From Cryptomeria japonica (taxonomy: Eukaryota > Streptophyta > Pinopsida > Cupressales > Cupressaceae), in NCBI RefSeq assembly GCF_030272615.1, contig NC_081413.1, positions 159,462,849-159,526,848 of the forward strand: 64,000 bases of DNA, given 5' to 3'. Positions within the stretch are counted from its first letter, which is position 1. Every line of letters starts with the position of its first letter. Below the pieces are notes generated by a model, which was not told the DNA's origin, ran no database searches, and saw only the letters and a list, made by a program, of their open reading frames with translations. Made by a program: the position numbers and the translations under genes. Below, piece by piece: positions 45,163 through 57,627 of this stretch.

Positions 45163-46527
45163 TGTTGGAGATTGTTGTAAGTATATTGCAAATATATGCT
45201 TTAGAGATATCTGAGAGATGTATTGTCATTGATGTCAACATATTTCTTTGTTTATGATAGTGATGTAGTGAAGTTCAGTGAGTTGCTTTGTTCAGCATGT
45301 TGATGACCAGTGTTTGTGGATTAAAGGGTTTGTAGAGGATTGTTTATAGATGATTCAGTGCAATTCTCAAGAGTTCGCATGAATATTTGAGCAAGTTATG
45401 GGTATCTATGTTGTGACTAGTTTTTCACTTGTTAAGTGGTTACATAGTGTTAGTATTTTGATTTTCATTGCTCTACATTGTAATATCTTGATCTATATAT
45501 TTGGATAAATATTTGGGACAGTGTCTTCAATTCAGGTGGTTAGTGGTTTGGATCTCCACAAGTGATTTTTCTAGGTTGACAGTCATTTCAATTAATGTTC
45601 TTGAAGTTTGGTAAGATGATGATGTGATTCTCATAATTTGTGTTGTTATGGTTATAATTCATGATTCTTGTGGATGTTTCTAGATCATGTACCTTTTGTA
45701 TTGATGGTCCACATTTGTCGGTGTGTATGTGATTGATGATTTTCTCTGATGTGTTATTGTTCTTCATGGTTTTGGCTGACCAGATGCTTGTAGCATGTTA
45801 TAGATGTTTGATGGATAATTCTTGGAGGTGTATCATGTTCAAGGTGATGATTGGGTCCATGCTATGTCATAGCTGACATTGTTTGTTCCACGTGTAATAA
45901 CTTGTATCTGATCAACAACTATATCATTGTATTTATTCTATTTGTGTTGAGCCGGCCTTGTTGATCATTCCAACATTGATGTCATGTATAAATAAATGTA
46001 ATATATTTGTAATTGAGTGTGTGTGGTTGAGAATCAGAATATGTGTGAGTAAGTAATGTATACATCTTTCAGAGGTAGAGAAGAAGTGTGAATAAGAGGA
46101 AGTTGTGCTTAACCAGAACTATAACTAGGCATTAGGAGATGTTATTCTATCAATTCATATTCTTTTGGATGTGATCTGAATCTATTTGTAAGATAATGAG
46201 TCTTCCCTAAGTTGTAGAGCTTTCTTGTTTTTGAGCAGTGAGCTCTAGGTAGTATGTTTGAATGCATGTGCATTCCCTGTTGTAATATTTCCAAGACTTC
46301 TAACAGAATATCATCATATTGTGGGTAGGTTCCCACCGTGGTTTTTCCCTTGATTGATTTTTCCACGTAAAAAATCTTAGTGTTATGTGTGTTCATGTTG
46401 TGTTCATGATTTATTCTTTCATGTTTGATAATCAAATATGACAATAAGTTTAATTTGTGTAAGTTTTTGAGACAAGTGGTTCACCCCCCCTCTCAGTTGT
46501 CTACATAGAATCAAAGTTATTTCATCA
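45163..46527 (+). repeat. 5' LTR of element J
   Basis: 1365 bp, TGTTGGAGA to TTTCATCA. Near its end are the family motifs in reverse: TTCCCACCGTGGTTTTTCCC (46329 onward) and CACCCCCCCTCTCAGTTG (46483 onward). Confidence 0.85.
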
Positions 46528-46529
46528 AT

Positions 46530-46541
46530 TGGTATCAGAGT
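46530..46541 (+). other. Primer-binding site of element J
   Basis: TGGTATCAGAGT, initiator Met tRNA type, two bases after the LTR. Confidence 0.9.
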
Positions 46542-46582
46542 CGGTTCCTCTGGAGAATCTTAATTGCTTGAGGTGATTTGGA

Positions 46583-47121
46583 ATGGCATCTTACAAAAAG
46601 GACATTTTGAGATTTGATGGTACTAACTACTCTCTTTGGAAGATCTGCATGGAATGTCATTTGAGATGCATTGGTGAATCATATTGGAATATTACAAAGA
46701 ACAAGTATACTATTCCTGCAAATTGACCTTCAACTCTAGATGAGATAAAAGAATTTGAATGAAATATTAGGGCTAAGGAAGCATTATTGAGTGCCTTGAC
46801 TGATTCTGAGATGACAAACGTTATATAATTGCAAAATACTCATGAGATCTGGAAGAAGTTGGAAACTCTGTATAAAGGAGACAATTATGTGAAGATTGGT
46901 AAGTTGCAGAGCCTAAAGGGAAAGTATGAGATATTGAGTATGGGAGAAGATGAGAATATCACTTCTTTTATGTAGAAGGTAAATGAACTTGTGTGAAATA
47001 TTAGATGTGTCAGTGGAAAGTTGGAAGAATCAGAGATTGATGCTAAAGTGCTTAGATCCTTACCCGCGTCCTACAAACATAAAGTTGTTATTGAGGAGAT
47101 CTGGATCGTGATTGATGTAAC
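46583..47121 (+). pseudogene. Gag N-terminal part of element J
   Basis: ATG at 46583 opens MASYKKDILRFDGTNYSLWK, followed by LLSALTDSEMTNV, LQSLKGKYEILSMGEDENIT and VLRSLPASYKHKVV. It matches the C gag (LLSALTNSEMTNKMG, LQILKGKYEMLKMGDDENIH). Several TGA/TAG/TAA codons fall where the family has Gln, Gly or Trp. The frame reaches WIVIDVT at 47121 and continues beyond element K at 62825 with DMLIGKLLAFELSEFG. Confidence 0.85.
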
Positions 47122-49904
47122 TGTTGTCCCATGGATTTTCACCCAATGAAAGTTTGAAATTCCTGCAATCCATTGACACATTGGACTACTCTCAAGCAGT
47201 GGGTGCCCTATTATGAGAGCAGACCTCTAGATTATAGGTCGGCTTCCTATTTGATCACCTAAAAACTTAATTGAATTTATGAGAAAAGGGAAGAAGGATA
47301 TGCATAAAATGAAACTATAGATAAAAAGGTGATCCACCAATGACTGAAACTGACTTGGAAATGCTTACAAACCTCACAAAATACTCAGATAATGAAGCTT
47401 TGTAATCTCACAACTCAAATATGCATGCTTGCAAAAACGGTTCATATGAAAGGTTTAAACTTTTATATGTTTGCAGGAGGAGAACACTGATATTTTCACA
47501 ACTTCACATTAAAAATAACAACACATTCACTTATCTACACTATAACATTCTGCATATGATCATAACACCAAGGCAATAAGATGAAAAGAAGGATTATATA
47601 AAAATCACAAAAATTCACTCTAAGAACTCACACACAATGCTTGAACAACACAAATCTGAGAAGGAAAATGGACTTCTTTATTGATCAATAGGAGGTATGT
47701 GCATTACAAATCTCAAAAAATCATAAGAAAATGAGTTACAGGAGCATGAGTATCTTCTGCTACACAATCTCCAAACTCTAGAACTGAGAACTAAGTGACA
47801 AAAATGATCACTTATACAAAACTTGCAAAAATTCAATTTTTGGCTCCAAGATGGATCAGCTGTCTAAGCCTTTCCTCAAAATCAGGGGCTTAACTAAGAG
47901 AGAAACTCCTCCAAAACTGTTGACTTCTCATCATTTCTCGTTGAGTTCACCTGGATTGAGTCACTTGTCTGTAGATAGTTTACAACTCGCACACCTTCTT
48001 ATCGGGTTATCAGCATAGCATCAAAACACTCCCATTGATATCTGATGGCGCGCTCCCAACAGTATACTATTCCATCGGATTTTCAGTGTAGCTCCTAAAC
48101 ATGTTGTACCGATAGTCGATGGTGCACTCCAAACACTGAGTACCAATGACAACTTTTCATGCTCTGCCATGTGGCACATCCTGATTCACCTTTGGATCCA
48201 ATTGGGCGCTACCTTAACCACCACATCATCAATCGCTATGTCATGAGGATTAACCTGCAGGCACCTTTTCATTGTGGTATAGAGATAGCCCTTGGATCTT
48301 CAAAAACCTATTCAATTTTTAACCACCTCTTTAACCTTCAAAACAGTCCCACTTTTGAGTCATTCGTCTGTAGACCCTTGCCACGTGTTACAATCTTACT
48401 TGTTCGTGGCCACCACATGGGCTCCACCTAAACACCTCAACACTTTAGACTAGACCCACTTCTTCCTGGGCTCGCCTTGTTTCTTCTTCTTTACTCTGCC
48501 ACATGGCACATCTTGATTTGTTCTGAGCCCACCTAGACAGCCACCTCATCTGCCACGTCCCTATGTCATAGGGGATAACTATTGAGCATCTTCATCTCGT
48601 AGTATAGCAATGGCCATTGGATCTTCTCGAACTTGCATGACCCTTATCTCACCTGAGCACTCACCTTTTCCACACGTACTTTGTTGCCAAGTCACGGAGA
48701 TAACTAGCGAGCTTCTTTCTATAGTGGTATAGTGACAACCGTTGGATCTTTCTTGATCACCGTTGATCTATCTCGAACCTGCATGACCTTTAGCCTCTCT
48801 GAGCGGCTCTCTCTTATGCCACGGTGTCACCACATGTCAACCTCTATTTTGCTACATGATCCACTTGAGTGCCACCTCAACTTCCACATGGATGCCACCT
48901 CACCAGTCACTAAGTCGTGGAGATTAACAGATGAGCACTTTCGCATAGCAGTATAGAGATGGTCATCAGATCCTTTGCAACCTGCAGTCTATTAATTTGC
49001 CCTTGTACTACAAAATTTGTCTACTTTGAGATACCTATGCATGCGGGGGGGCCACCAATGCTGAGCTACAACTTGCCAAAATCCCTTAAGCTTTGACACT
49101 AAGGATATATGCAGCCTTACATATAAATACGATAAATTTCCTTCGCACGAGAAATGGGATAAATGTTCTATACTTGGGCCTTTCCATCAGGTCATTGGGA
49201 TAACATGAAAACACTCCTTTCGATAGTCGATGACAACATTTCGCGCTCCGCACTACTCATCAGGTCATCGGGGTAAGTCTTGCCGATCGGGGTAGGTCTT
49301 GCCGATTAGGCAAAAATTCAAAACACTGCAAAGAAACACCCATCTCCATTAGCATGCTGAGCTCAACCCTCATGGAAGCCACATTTTAACCCACATGTTG
49401 TAATTCAATGAACAAAAAATTATTTTCCTTGTGTCTGCACATGAAGCAAACAAGTTAGAAAAAAATATGTATTCTTTTCATTTCTTGTTAATTATTTGAC
49501 CCGATATTTGTTGATTTGCTTGGCACTTTTCATTAGGTTCAATGGGTCAAGTTCAATTCGATGAGACAGGACAAAGAATTCTCAACTTGTAGCTTGACAC
49601 AACATCAGGAACGAGCAAAGACCTCTAACAAATAGAAAGAAAAATTTTGAATCTTGAACCTTGAATCGATTTGTAAATGGTTCAAAACTAACTTAACACA
49701 TTCACACTTGCTTGTTAAATAACATTACAAAGTCATGACTCATGCAAGAGAACTATTTGAACCTTGAACCTTGAACCAAAAAGTTCAATACAAATTATAA
49801 TAATGTGCTTGCCTTACCATAAAAACAAAAGCCACGAAGAGAATTCCTTAAAGCAAGGCCTCATTAGGTCACCAATTTTAGCATGTGCAAAAAAATTGGT
49901 AACA
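47122..49904 (-). repeat. 3' LTR of element K (left copy)
   Basis: 2783 bp, TGTTGTC to GGTAACA as written on the plus strand. It holds four degenerate copies of a GTC..GGAGATTAAC..GAGC..TTTC..GGTATAG..GATC block (near 48235, 48565, 48695 and 48910), a doubled CGGGGTA(A/G)GTCTTGCCGAT at about 49270-49310, and GAACCTTGAACCTTGAACC near 49758. No gene. Confidence 0.92.
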
Positions 49905-50405
49905 TTTTTTGTGACCTCTGCGGAGTGTTTGCCTGCTAAACACTATAGACCAGCTACCTAACTCTATCTATTGGGCATAGAGTCACTGAAACTTGATAAA
50001 AAACTTAAACAACACATCACACATGACTGCAAAAACTCTATTTTCTCTCAAAAACCTATCCTAATCTTTTGAGTACAGGTGTGTGGTTTATGGCAGTGAG
50101 CTTAACACCTTACTATCATGAATTAGGCCTGTGTATTAACATATTAGGACAGGACAAAACAACAAAACACTTCTGAAACACTGCAACAATTTATTGCAGT
50201 TATATAATGGATAAACATAACCTTTGTTTAATATAATGGATACCTCTCTTCTATATCTTAGATGGATTGCAGCAGTATGACTCTTATTACTCCTTCATAA
50301 CTGTGCACTAGGCACATAGGGAAAACAAAACTACAAACTGACCTACTATGCAAAGCACTTATTACCACTAGAAAAACTGAAATATGTATAAATTTTAGGC
50401 ATACC
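49905..50405 (-). other. 3' noncoding region and polypurine tract of K
   Basis: No gene. Minus strand GGTCACAAAAAA abuts the LTR start TGTTACC and is the likely plus-strand priming site. Confidence 0.6.
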
Positions 50406-51477
50406 TCAAAAGCAATGCTTGATTTGAATCCCATTAACTAGGATTGGTTCAACTTTACCATCCAACTTAGACAGCTGGAAGGCATTGTGTTGCTTGCACT
50501 CAAAAATCATATAAGCCCACTCCAAAAAGCATCAAACTTTGTATGCTTACTTGGTCTGCTCTTGAATTCATCCCATTTCAAGACAATGTCACCTTCCTTG
50601 AACACTCTAGGAGAAGCCCTCTTATCAAAAGATCTTTTCATTTGAGCTTGGTGATGCTCAATTTGCCTCATTGCCTTATTTCTAACTTCCTCTAGCTTAA
50701 TCAACTGAGCCAATCTTGCTGACATGGGATCTTCTTCAGTCATATCCAACTGGTTAGATAGATCAAGGGCTGTAAACTCAAGTGAAATAGGTAACCTTCC
50801 AGTATGGAGACATTCCAGTGGACATCTTTGGTGTGATTCTATCAGCCCATAAGGCTGATTTTAGCTTGGTATGCCAAGCTCGCTGATTTCCTTCTATGGT
50901 CCTTTTTATGATTCTGAGTAGATTCTTATTTGTGGACTCGGCTTGTCCATTGCCTTGAGGGTAATAGTTAGATGAGGTGTTGAGATAAACACCATTCTTT
51001 ACTGCCCAATCAGATATTCGGCTCCCTACAAAAGAAAGAGAATTATCTGAAACTATAGATTCAGGGACACCAAATCTAGTTATCAACTCATCATAAAAGA
51101 TCAAAATAGCTGTCTCGTTTGCTTCCTTTAGTGCTACAGCCTCAATCCACTTAGTAAAATAATCAGTGGCTGTGAGAACCCACTTGTGGCCAACACTTGA
51201 AGGTGGATTTATGACTCCAATGAAATCCAAACCCCACTTCATAAAGGGTTGTTCTACCTGAATAGGTTGCAATGGCAGCACTGCCAACCTCTCTTTTCTT
51301 GTAAACATGGCACATTCTTTACACTTTCTAACCTAGGAATGTGCATCTCTGAGCAAATTAGGCCAATAATAGCCTCCTTTCATAATTTTCAGAGCTGTAG
51401 CTCTTGCTAAAAAGTGTCCTCCTGTTGATCATTCATGAAACTCATGCAATGCCTCATCAACCTGGTCAACATCTATG
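50406..51477 (-). pseudogene. Integrase of element K
   Basis: After the solo LTR the frame continues DVDQVDEALHEFHE, GGHFLARATALKIMKGGYYW and KCKECAMF, the HHCC zinc finger. The core has HKWVLTATDYFTKW, IVSDNSLSF and YYPQGNGQAESTNKNLLRI, with all three DDE residues present. The C-terminal domain has SFDKRASPRVFKEGDIVLKW and, after a one-base shift near 50505, ECKQHNAFQLSKLDGKVEP, ending at TGA 50406-50408. Only a few stops (after EFHE, after DAHS) and the shift break it. It inserts element DNA in the nucleus; Tat-type by sequence. Confidence 0.9.
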
Positions 51478-53842
51478 TGTAATACCCTAAAATTGGTCAT
51501 CTAAACCATGGGCCCCTAATCTTGACAACATCACCAAGCTCTTGACCAAAGGCAATTAAATCAATCTTGAGCACATTATTAATTCTTCAATTATCAAAAA
51601 TCACATGGCAAATGAACTACTCAATATTAATTAAATATTTATTTAATTAATTGAATCATTTCCAAGAATATCATTTTGATCAATTATCCCATTTTAATTT
51701 ATTAAATATCCTTGCATATTTAATTAATTAATAAATTTGCCATTCAATCAAGCAAAAAGGATTAATTTATTACAAAAGATGAATTAATTTATTACAAAGA
51801 GTTGAATTGAAACAAAACAAAAAAAAAAGAATTGAATTAAGAGAGAAATCAAACTTGAGATATTATTTCTTTTTCTAAATTTAGAACTTGAAATCAGAAA
51901 AGCAATTTAATTGAATTATGGAATTATTCTCTAAATTGGAACTCAAAGCTTTTCAAAACAGAAAAAGAAGTTCAGTTGCATTGAAAACACCTTTCTCTTG
52001 AATAAATTAAAGAATTATCTATTTTTATCAGATGTGCATGGAATTAATTTATTATTATTTTCCAATGCAACTTGGACTTCTAATTTGAATGCATTTCAAT
52101 TAAACTATAATTGGAATCTATCTCAAGGTTAACTGAACACGATTTCTCAATTATTTTCAATTAATCCTAAATTGAGCTTTTTGTGATTCTCTGTAAATTC
52201 AGTCTTCGACTCTCATTCCAATTCACTCCAGAAATTTTTGAGAACACACTTGGAGATTATTGTCATGCTAATTTCACTCTGGAGTCATTGAAATCATTGT
52301 GCTTTTTTAGATTATTTGCATCCATTTTACATTCATTATTGCTTGCATCCATTGTTGCTTGAATTGATTATTATTGCTTGAATTATTCATCCATCTTGCA
52401 TCCATATAGCTTAATATCATATAGATTAAATCCTTCATCTTGGTGTAGTCTAGTCACTGGTATTGCTTATAAAAATCTGAGAGCAATCTTATACTCGCAT
52501 CTTTTAGAAGGCAATTAGTCACTTTGCTATGGTTTATTTCTTATTGATTATTGATTACTAACCATGCATATAATGACTTAATTGAAGTGTTGTGCTTGCA
52601 GCTACACGTTCACTTTTTCACACACACATCTCTGGCACCCACCGTGGGGCTCGAAGACTACATTTTTTTGGCCTCCAAGACTGACTACTTTATTTTTTGT
52701 TATTTTCCAGGTTTCAGATTTTTCAATTTTTCGTCCGTACATCTCGTACAACAATTCTTACAGGATGAAATGACAAATTACAGGTGTCGCACGAATTACA
52801 AATATATTATCATATGAACAGATTCTTTGTCATACGAGCAAAAATCCTTTGTCGTACAAGCCGACATCATCAACAATCTTCTTTCGTATGGTACTGCATC
52901 CTGTCTCGTACGAGTCAAGTGTCTGTCATATGATTCTATATTTTCTGGTAAAAGAGGCAAATTTCATTTTTTTTTTCATTTTTGATTGATTATTCTGACG
53001 ACTGACCCTGACTGTTTATCTGTCTAGCTTAGAGTTTTTCACAGCCTAACTAGTTTTTGCAAAACGCTTGTCGAAGAATATGCTTGTCGCACAAAGACAA
53101 TATGACTACTGATTTGTTGTCTTTGCAGGTTGCCTAAAGGAGAATCGACTAAACATTGTGTATTCTTTAAATTCATTTTTAGGAACCTAACTTGCTATCT
53201 GGTTAAAGAACAAATCTATTTTTTGTGCTTTTAGAAGATTCTGAGAGGTAGGAGAGTATGCTCTTGTCTTTTTCTAGACAATCAGAAATCCAGACCCTTG
53301 AAGCTTTTTCTTTGTTTGAGATTGGTACATCTTTAGCAGGCCTACCCTCCCGAGGGGTTGAAAAACTCTTAAAGCCATTACAGCCAGTGTGAGGGGAACG
53401 ACCTAAGTGGGAATGGCTAGATGCCAAGTACTCCAACCCACTATAAAATAAACATGATTTGATGAAAATCAAGTCAATGGCAGTGCTCGGGAATAGCTCT
53501 CCTTCATACCTTCAGGTATATTAAACCTTGGTTTTTAAGGTTGGGAGACCTCTTAATTGAGTTTACCTCAACGCGCCGAACGGATCCTTGACTAAATCCA
53601 ATTTAAAATTAGAAGCTACCTGGTTCATCTCCGAAAGGGGGATAATCTTTGTGCAAGAGAGATAGTAACTCTCCCAAGATACTTGTCATTTCGTGCCCCC
53701 ATTAGCATTTGGAGTCGGATAATACAGCGTTGAGAATCCATTGTGTGAGACTCAGCGGCCGTATTTTGTTTAGCTATTGGGTGTGTACCTGAGTCTACAA
53801 GCAAAGGTTTTCTTTCCTCACAAAATTCCTTAGGGTATTACA
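51478..53842. mobile_element. Solo LTR (2365 bp) with 13-bp terminal inverted repeats in K pol
   Basis: It starts TGTAATACCCTAA and ends TTAGGGTATTACA, a perfect 13-bp inverted pair, flanked by CTATG on both sides (51473-51477 and 53843-53847). Removing it joins the K frame as RCID-VDQVDEAL. Long TG...CA inverted ends, 5-bp duplication and length fit a gypsy (Del/Tekay-like) solo LTR. It has no gene. A string TGGCACCCACCGTGGGGC at 52632 looks like a gypsy primer site and is unexpected inside an LTR. Confidence 0.8.
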
Positions 53843-54480
53843 CTATGCACCTCAATAATACATCATGAAAATCCTTTCTAAATAGAAAACCATTCAAGAG
53901 TACATAGGGAATGGACTGAAGTCTATAATACCTTCTTCTTGACCTACTCAATCCATGAGGACACTCATTGGTCAGTAAGAAATGAGTCATTTCTTGTACC
54001 CATCTAGTAGGAGGAACATGAACAACTACTTGTTCTTCAACTTGGAGGGCTAAAACAACCTTCTCATCCTTTCCACTGTTGTTTGTGTGATAAGAAAGTT
54101 GCTCACATAGTCCCTTACCTTTGACTAGCTTGGTGACCTTAATATCAACATCAAATTCCATCACCATAGTCACCCAACCATCCCTCTTATCATTTAAGTC
54201 TCTGTTGAGCAAAAACTCTTTAACTGAGGGGTGAGCAACCATCAACTTAATCCTATTGTTAGATAGCATATGCTTAAACTTTTTCAAACTCCTAACAACA
54301 GCAAGAACATGTTTTTTAACAAAAGAATATTTCTCCTCATAATCCTTAAGGCCTTGACTTAAAAAGGCCAAAGATTGCTCCAAACCATGTTCATTTTCTT
54401 GAGCCAACATAGTTGAGATGTTGTCAATACTGTCATAAGCATACAAAATAAATTCTTATAAGAAATCTGGGTTTAGCAAA
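53843..54480 (-). pseudogene. Gypsy RNase H of element K (degenerate)
   Basis: Minus frame: EFILYAYDSIDNISTMLAQE, SFVKKHVLAVVRSLKKFKHM, VAHPSVKEFLLNRDLNDKRD and DVDIKVTKLVKGKGLCEQLS. This is the Tat-type gypsy RNase H. The position that normally carries a catalytic Asp in (T/V)DH reads AHPS, so the domain has probably lost activity, as is known for Tat, and may act as a connection domain. A TAA at the junction with RT (54459) is the only stop before the solo LTR. Confidence 0.85.
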
Positions 54481-55373
54481 GTAGGAGCAGTTGCAAGTGC
54501 CTCTTTTATAAGCTCAAAAATCATCCTCCCATCGTTAGACCGGCTGAAAGGAATATCCTTTTTCAACATAGAAGTTAGAGGTTTTAATAATTCTTCAATA
54601 TCTGGAATAAACCTCCTAACAAAATTAATCCTACCCAAGAAGCTTTGCAAGCCCTTCTTGTGTGTTGGTAGAGGTAAGGAAAGAATAGCACTTACCCTCT
54701 CTGAATCAATAGTAATACCCTCTTTTGACACCACATACCCCAAAAGCTTACCCTCATGAACAAAAAACACACATTTCTTTGGGTTAAGAGATATACCATA
54801 CTCTCTGCACCTCTCAAAAAATTTCTTTAGGTGAGCTAGGTGTTCAACTAAATTTCTGGAATAAACAAAGATATCATCCAAATAAACAAGTAAAAATTTA
54901 TATATCAAACCATGAAATTCCAAATCCATAGCACGTTGAAAAGTGGCACCAGCATTTGACAAATCAAATGGCATCTTTTTATATGCCATAGTGCCCCATT
55001 TAGTTGTAAATGTTGTCTTAAATTGATCTTTCTCCTTCACTAAAACTTGGTTATAACCAAAAAAACCATCTAGCAAGGAGAATCTCTCAGAACCTGCAAC
55101 AACTTGCAGAATTTTCTCCATAGAGGGCAATGTATATCTATCCTTCAAAGAGGCTCTATTGAGATCTCAAAAATCAACACAAAGTCTGATTTCACCATTC
55201 TTTTTCCTAAATGGGACAAGGCTTGACACCCAAGAGGCGTGTTTAATAGAAAAAATGATGTTTCTCTCAATGAGTTTATTAAGTTCTTTGATCATAAGGG
55301 GCTCAAGCTTTGGATTAAGAGGCCTCTATTTTTGCCTCACAGGTTTAGCATTTGGCTCAAGCTCTATGGTATA
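54456..55373 (-). pseudogene. Reverse transcriptase of element K
   Basis: Minus frame: IELEPNAKPVRQK, ERNIIFSIKHASWVSSLVPF, KNGEIRLCVDF, DRYTLPSMEKILQVVAGSER, MPFDLSNAGATFQRAM, LLVYLDDIFVYSRN and KLLGYVVSKEGITIDSERV. The YLDD active site and the uninterrupted 230 codons at 55148-54456 show a nearly intact enzyme that copies element RNA into DNA. Stops lie before (TGA in VDF-DLN, normally Arg) and after it. Confidence 0.93.
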
Positions 55374-56540
55374 CTAGGAAATACTAGGTTCAAATCCTTT
55401 TAAATCAGAATATTGACAAGCAAATATGTCACTAAACTCTTGGCATAGTAAAACAAATGCATGTCTTTCCTCTAAAGTACACACCTTGCCAAGCTTTAAT
55501 AGATTATCCTTGAAAATCTCAACATTTTCATAATGTTTCTCCTTGATCTGCAAGCTGGATTTTTCTTTTCTCACTTGATCATCCTCATTGAAAATTGACT
55601 CCAATGTGACCAAACCCTTAGGTAGCTTGTTTGTTTTCAGTTGTATGACCTGATCATCATACTGTTGCTTAAGCTTCTCTTGGTTGCTATTTGAAAACTC
55701 TGCCTCTTCCCTCAAAAAGTTAATAATCTGTTGATCACTATCAAAAACTTTCCATTGATCATCATTGTTAGGAATGGAAGACCTAATGTTCACTTTTACA
55801 TATTTATGTTCATTAATATTTATGATATCACTTGGAATATCATATTGTGCTCCTATTGCAGCAAGTCTATCAGCATGCTTATTAAGATTTCTAGGAATAG
55901 ACAGCAAATTGAAAGCTTGGAAATCTTCAATAAGATCCCATACCCTATGTTTATAAGACTTTAAAAGGTAATTCTTAGTGATATGGAGACCTCTTACTTG
56001 GTTGACAACCAATTCACTATCACCATTAACCTACAAACAGTTGATTCCTCTCTTCTTTTCCCATTGTAGAACATGAATTAAGGCCTCATACTCAACTGTA
56101 TTATTGGTGCAGCTAAAAGAAAACATGAAAGATGCATAATACTTATCATCAATAGGGGAAATAAACATGCAACCACCACCAACACCATTCTTACTTCTTG
56201 ACCCATCAAAATAGAGCTTCCAAAGCTCATTTTGATGTTGATTATCTTGTTGTCCAGCATCCTTCATCAAATTTAGGACAGCAGAACCTTGTTCTTGAAA
56301 CATATAGACTCCAAGGTTTACCTCATCCATATTTTTAAAAGGATCTTCCTCAATACTCTCAACTGCCAATTCATATAGAATAATCTCAGGAATGTCATCA
56401 ATAGGGGTGTTTGGATCATGCGGAATGGGTTGGTCATCTTGCTCATGAATGGTCAAATTGGCATTAACAACACTAGGAACATAGGGTTATATGTGATCAT
56501 TAGCTAAAGCTTCTGATTTAATAGTAACTTTAGTTCCATA
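55374..56540 (-). pseudogene. Archaeal-type RNase H and linker of K, located before RT
   Basis: Minus frame: an acidic linker (DDQPIPHDPNTPIDDIPEII), then the RNase H: WKLYFDGSRSKNGVGGG, CTNNTVEYEALIHVLQWEKK, VNGDSELVVNQV and NKHADRLAAIGAQYD. The four acidic residues expected (D in YFDG, E in VEYEAL, D in NGDSE, D in NKHAD) are all present. One TAG sits between the second and third motifs, where the family has Gln. Next come a 150-residue charged linker and SDIFACQYSDLKGFEP, the usual lead into RT. In described Tat elements this domain lies after the gypsy RNase H and before integrase; here it is between protease and RT. It would remove the RNA strand during reverse transcription. Confidence 0.9.
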
Positions 56541-57598
56541 TGTTAGGTCTCGGAGACAACTGAGAGGGGGGGTGAATCAGTTGCCCAATAATTCAAACCA
56601 AAATTAACTTAACCAAAACTTAATGCTTAATGTTGGTAAACCAAAATTTACATCGGTAGATAGTTTTATCAATTAATTGTAGTACCGGTAAAGATTAATG
56701 CATGAAACAGAAAGCCAATAACATCTACAACACATAACACAAATATCTGTACGTGGAAACCTTGTAAGGGAAAAACCACGGTGGGAAGCCTTACCCAGAA
56801 TCAAATGATACTAATGCAGATAGTATGTGTGTACAATATGGAGTTTTCACATGCAGAAAGGCCAGCTGCCTAGAGCTCACTGCTCAATCACAAAATGGTA
56901 GTGACACTGACTACAATTGGATGGTTAAATCCAATGATAATGTATTGCACAAAAGAGCATCTTCATATGCTGGATTTAGTACGGGTTAAGCTCTGATTAT
57001 ATTCTCAAAACCTTCCTTCAATCTTCAAATGATGTCTGCATGTGTAGCTCTACTTATTTTTGCATAAACCTTATTACAATCATTTTCCCTATCACTTATC
57101 AATCTCACAAATGAGATCTTACATATATACTGAAAGCCAAGACCAAATATATAGGTCAGCTTACAAAGAATATTCTAATAAAATTAATTATAGATAAATC
57201 AAGATGTGATGCATCATATTGGCTCAATGCATTTACAATAATAATAAATCATCTCCATAACATGTCCTGCTGATTTGGAATAGATATTGTTGTCGGTGCA
57301 TAACATGGACCTATTTGCCGGTAACAGCAAATATGCAAACACGAATAGATCAATAACCAAATTGCCAAAACCAAGTGATCAAATAATGTCTTCGACATAA
57401 CTAGGTAGTCTCCAACTCATTCCAAGTGTCAGTGAACAATATAACTTGCCGGTGAACCAAATATTGGTGACTATGCATAAGATAGTGTCTTGCCAGTGAA
57501 CAAAACCAAAGATCTCCAAGTGCCGATAAGTGTTGACAAGTGTTGACAAGTGTTGACATCAATGAAAAAACCATATCAACATATCCAAAATACCAACA
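56541..57598 (-). mobile_element. Solo LTR of the C/J copia family in K
   Basis: 1058 bp, TGTTAGG to CCAACA, flanked by CCATA (56536-56540 and 57599-57603). It carries the family motifs GAGAGGGGGGGTGAATCA (56562 onward) and GGGAAAAACCACGGTGGGAA (56769 onward). Removing it joins K protease to the next frame as RTRYG-TKVTIKS. Confidence 0.93.
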
Positions 57599-57627
57599 CC
57601 ATACCTAGTCCTAAAAAAGATATGTGA

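Noticed and set aside
48159-48431. 90-residue ORF repeated at 61062-61301
   Set aside because: It lies in the two K LTRs, differs by indels between them and has no domain.
51478-53842. DNA transposon with 13-bp terminal inverted repeats
   Set aside because: TG...CA ends and a 5-bp duplication fit an LTR better; no transposase or fitting superfamily end motif is visible.
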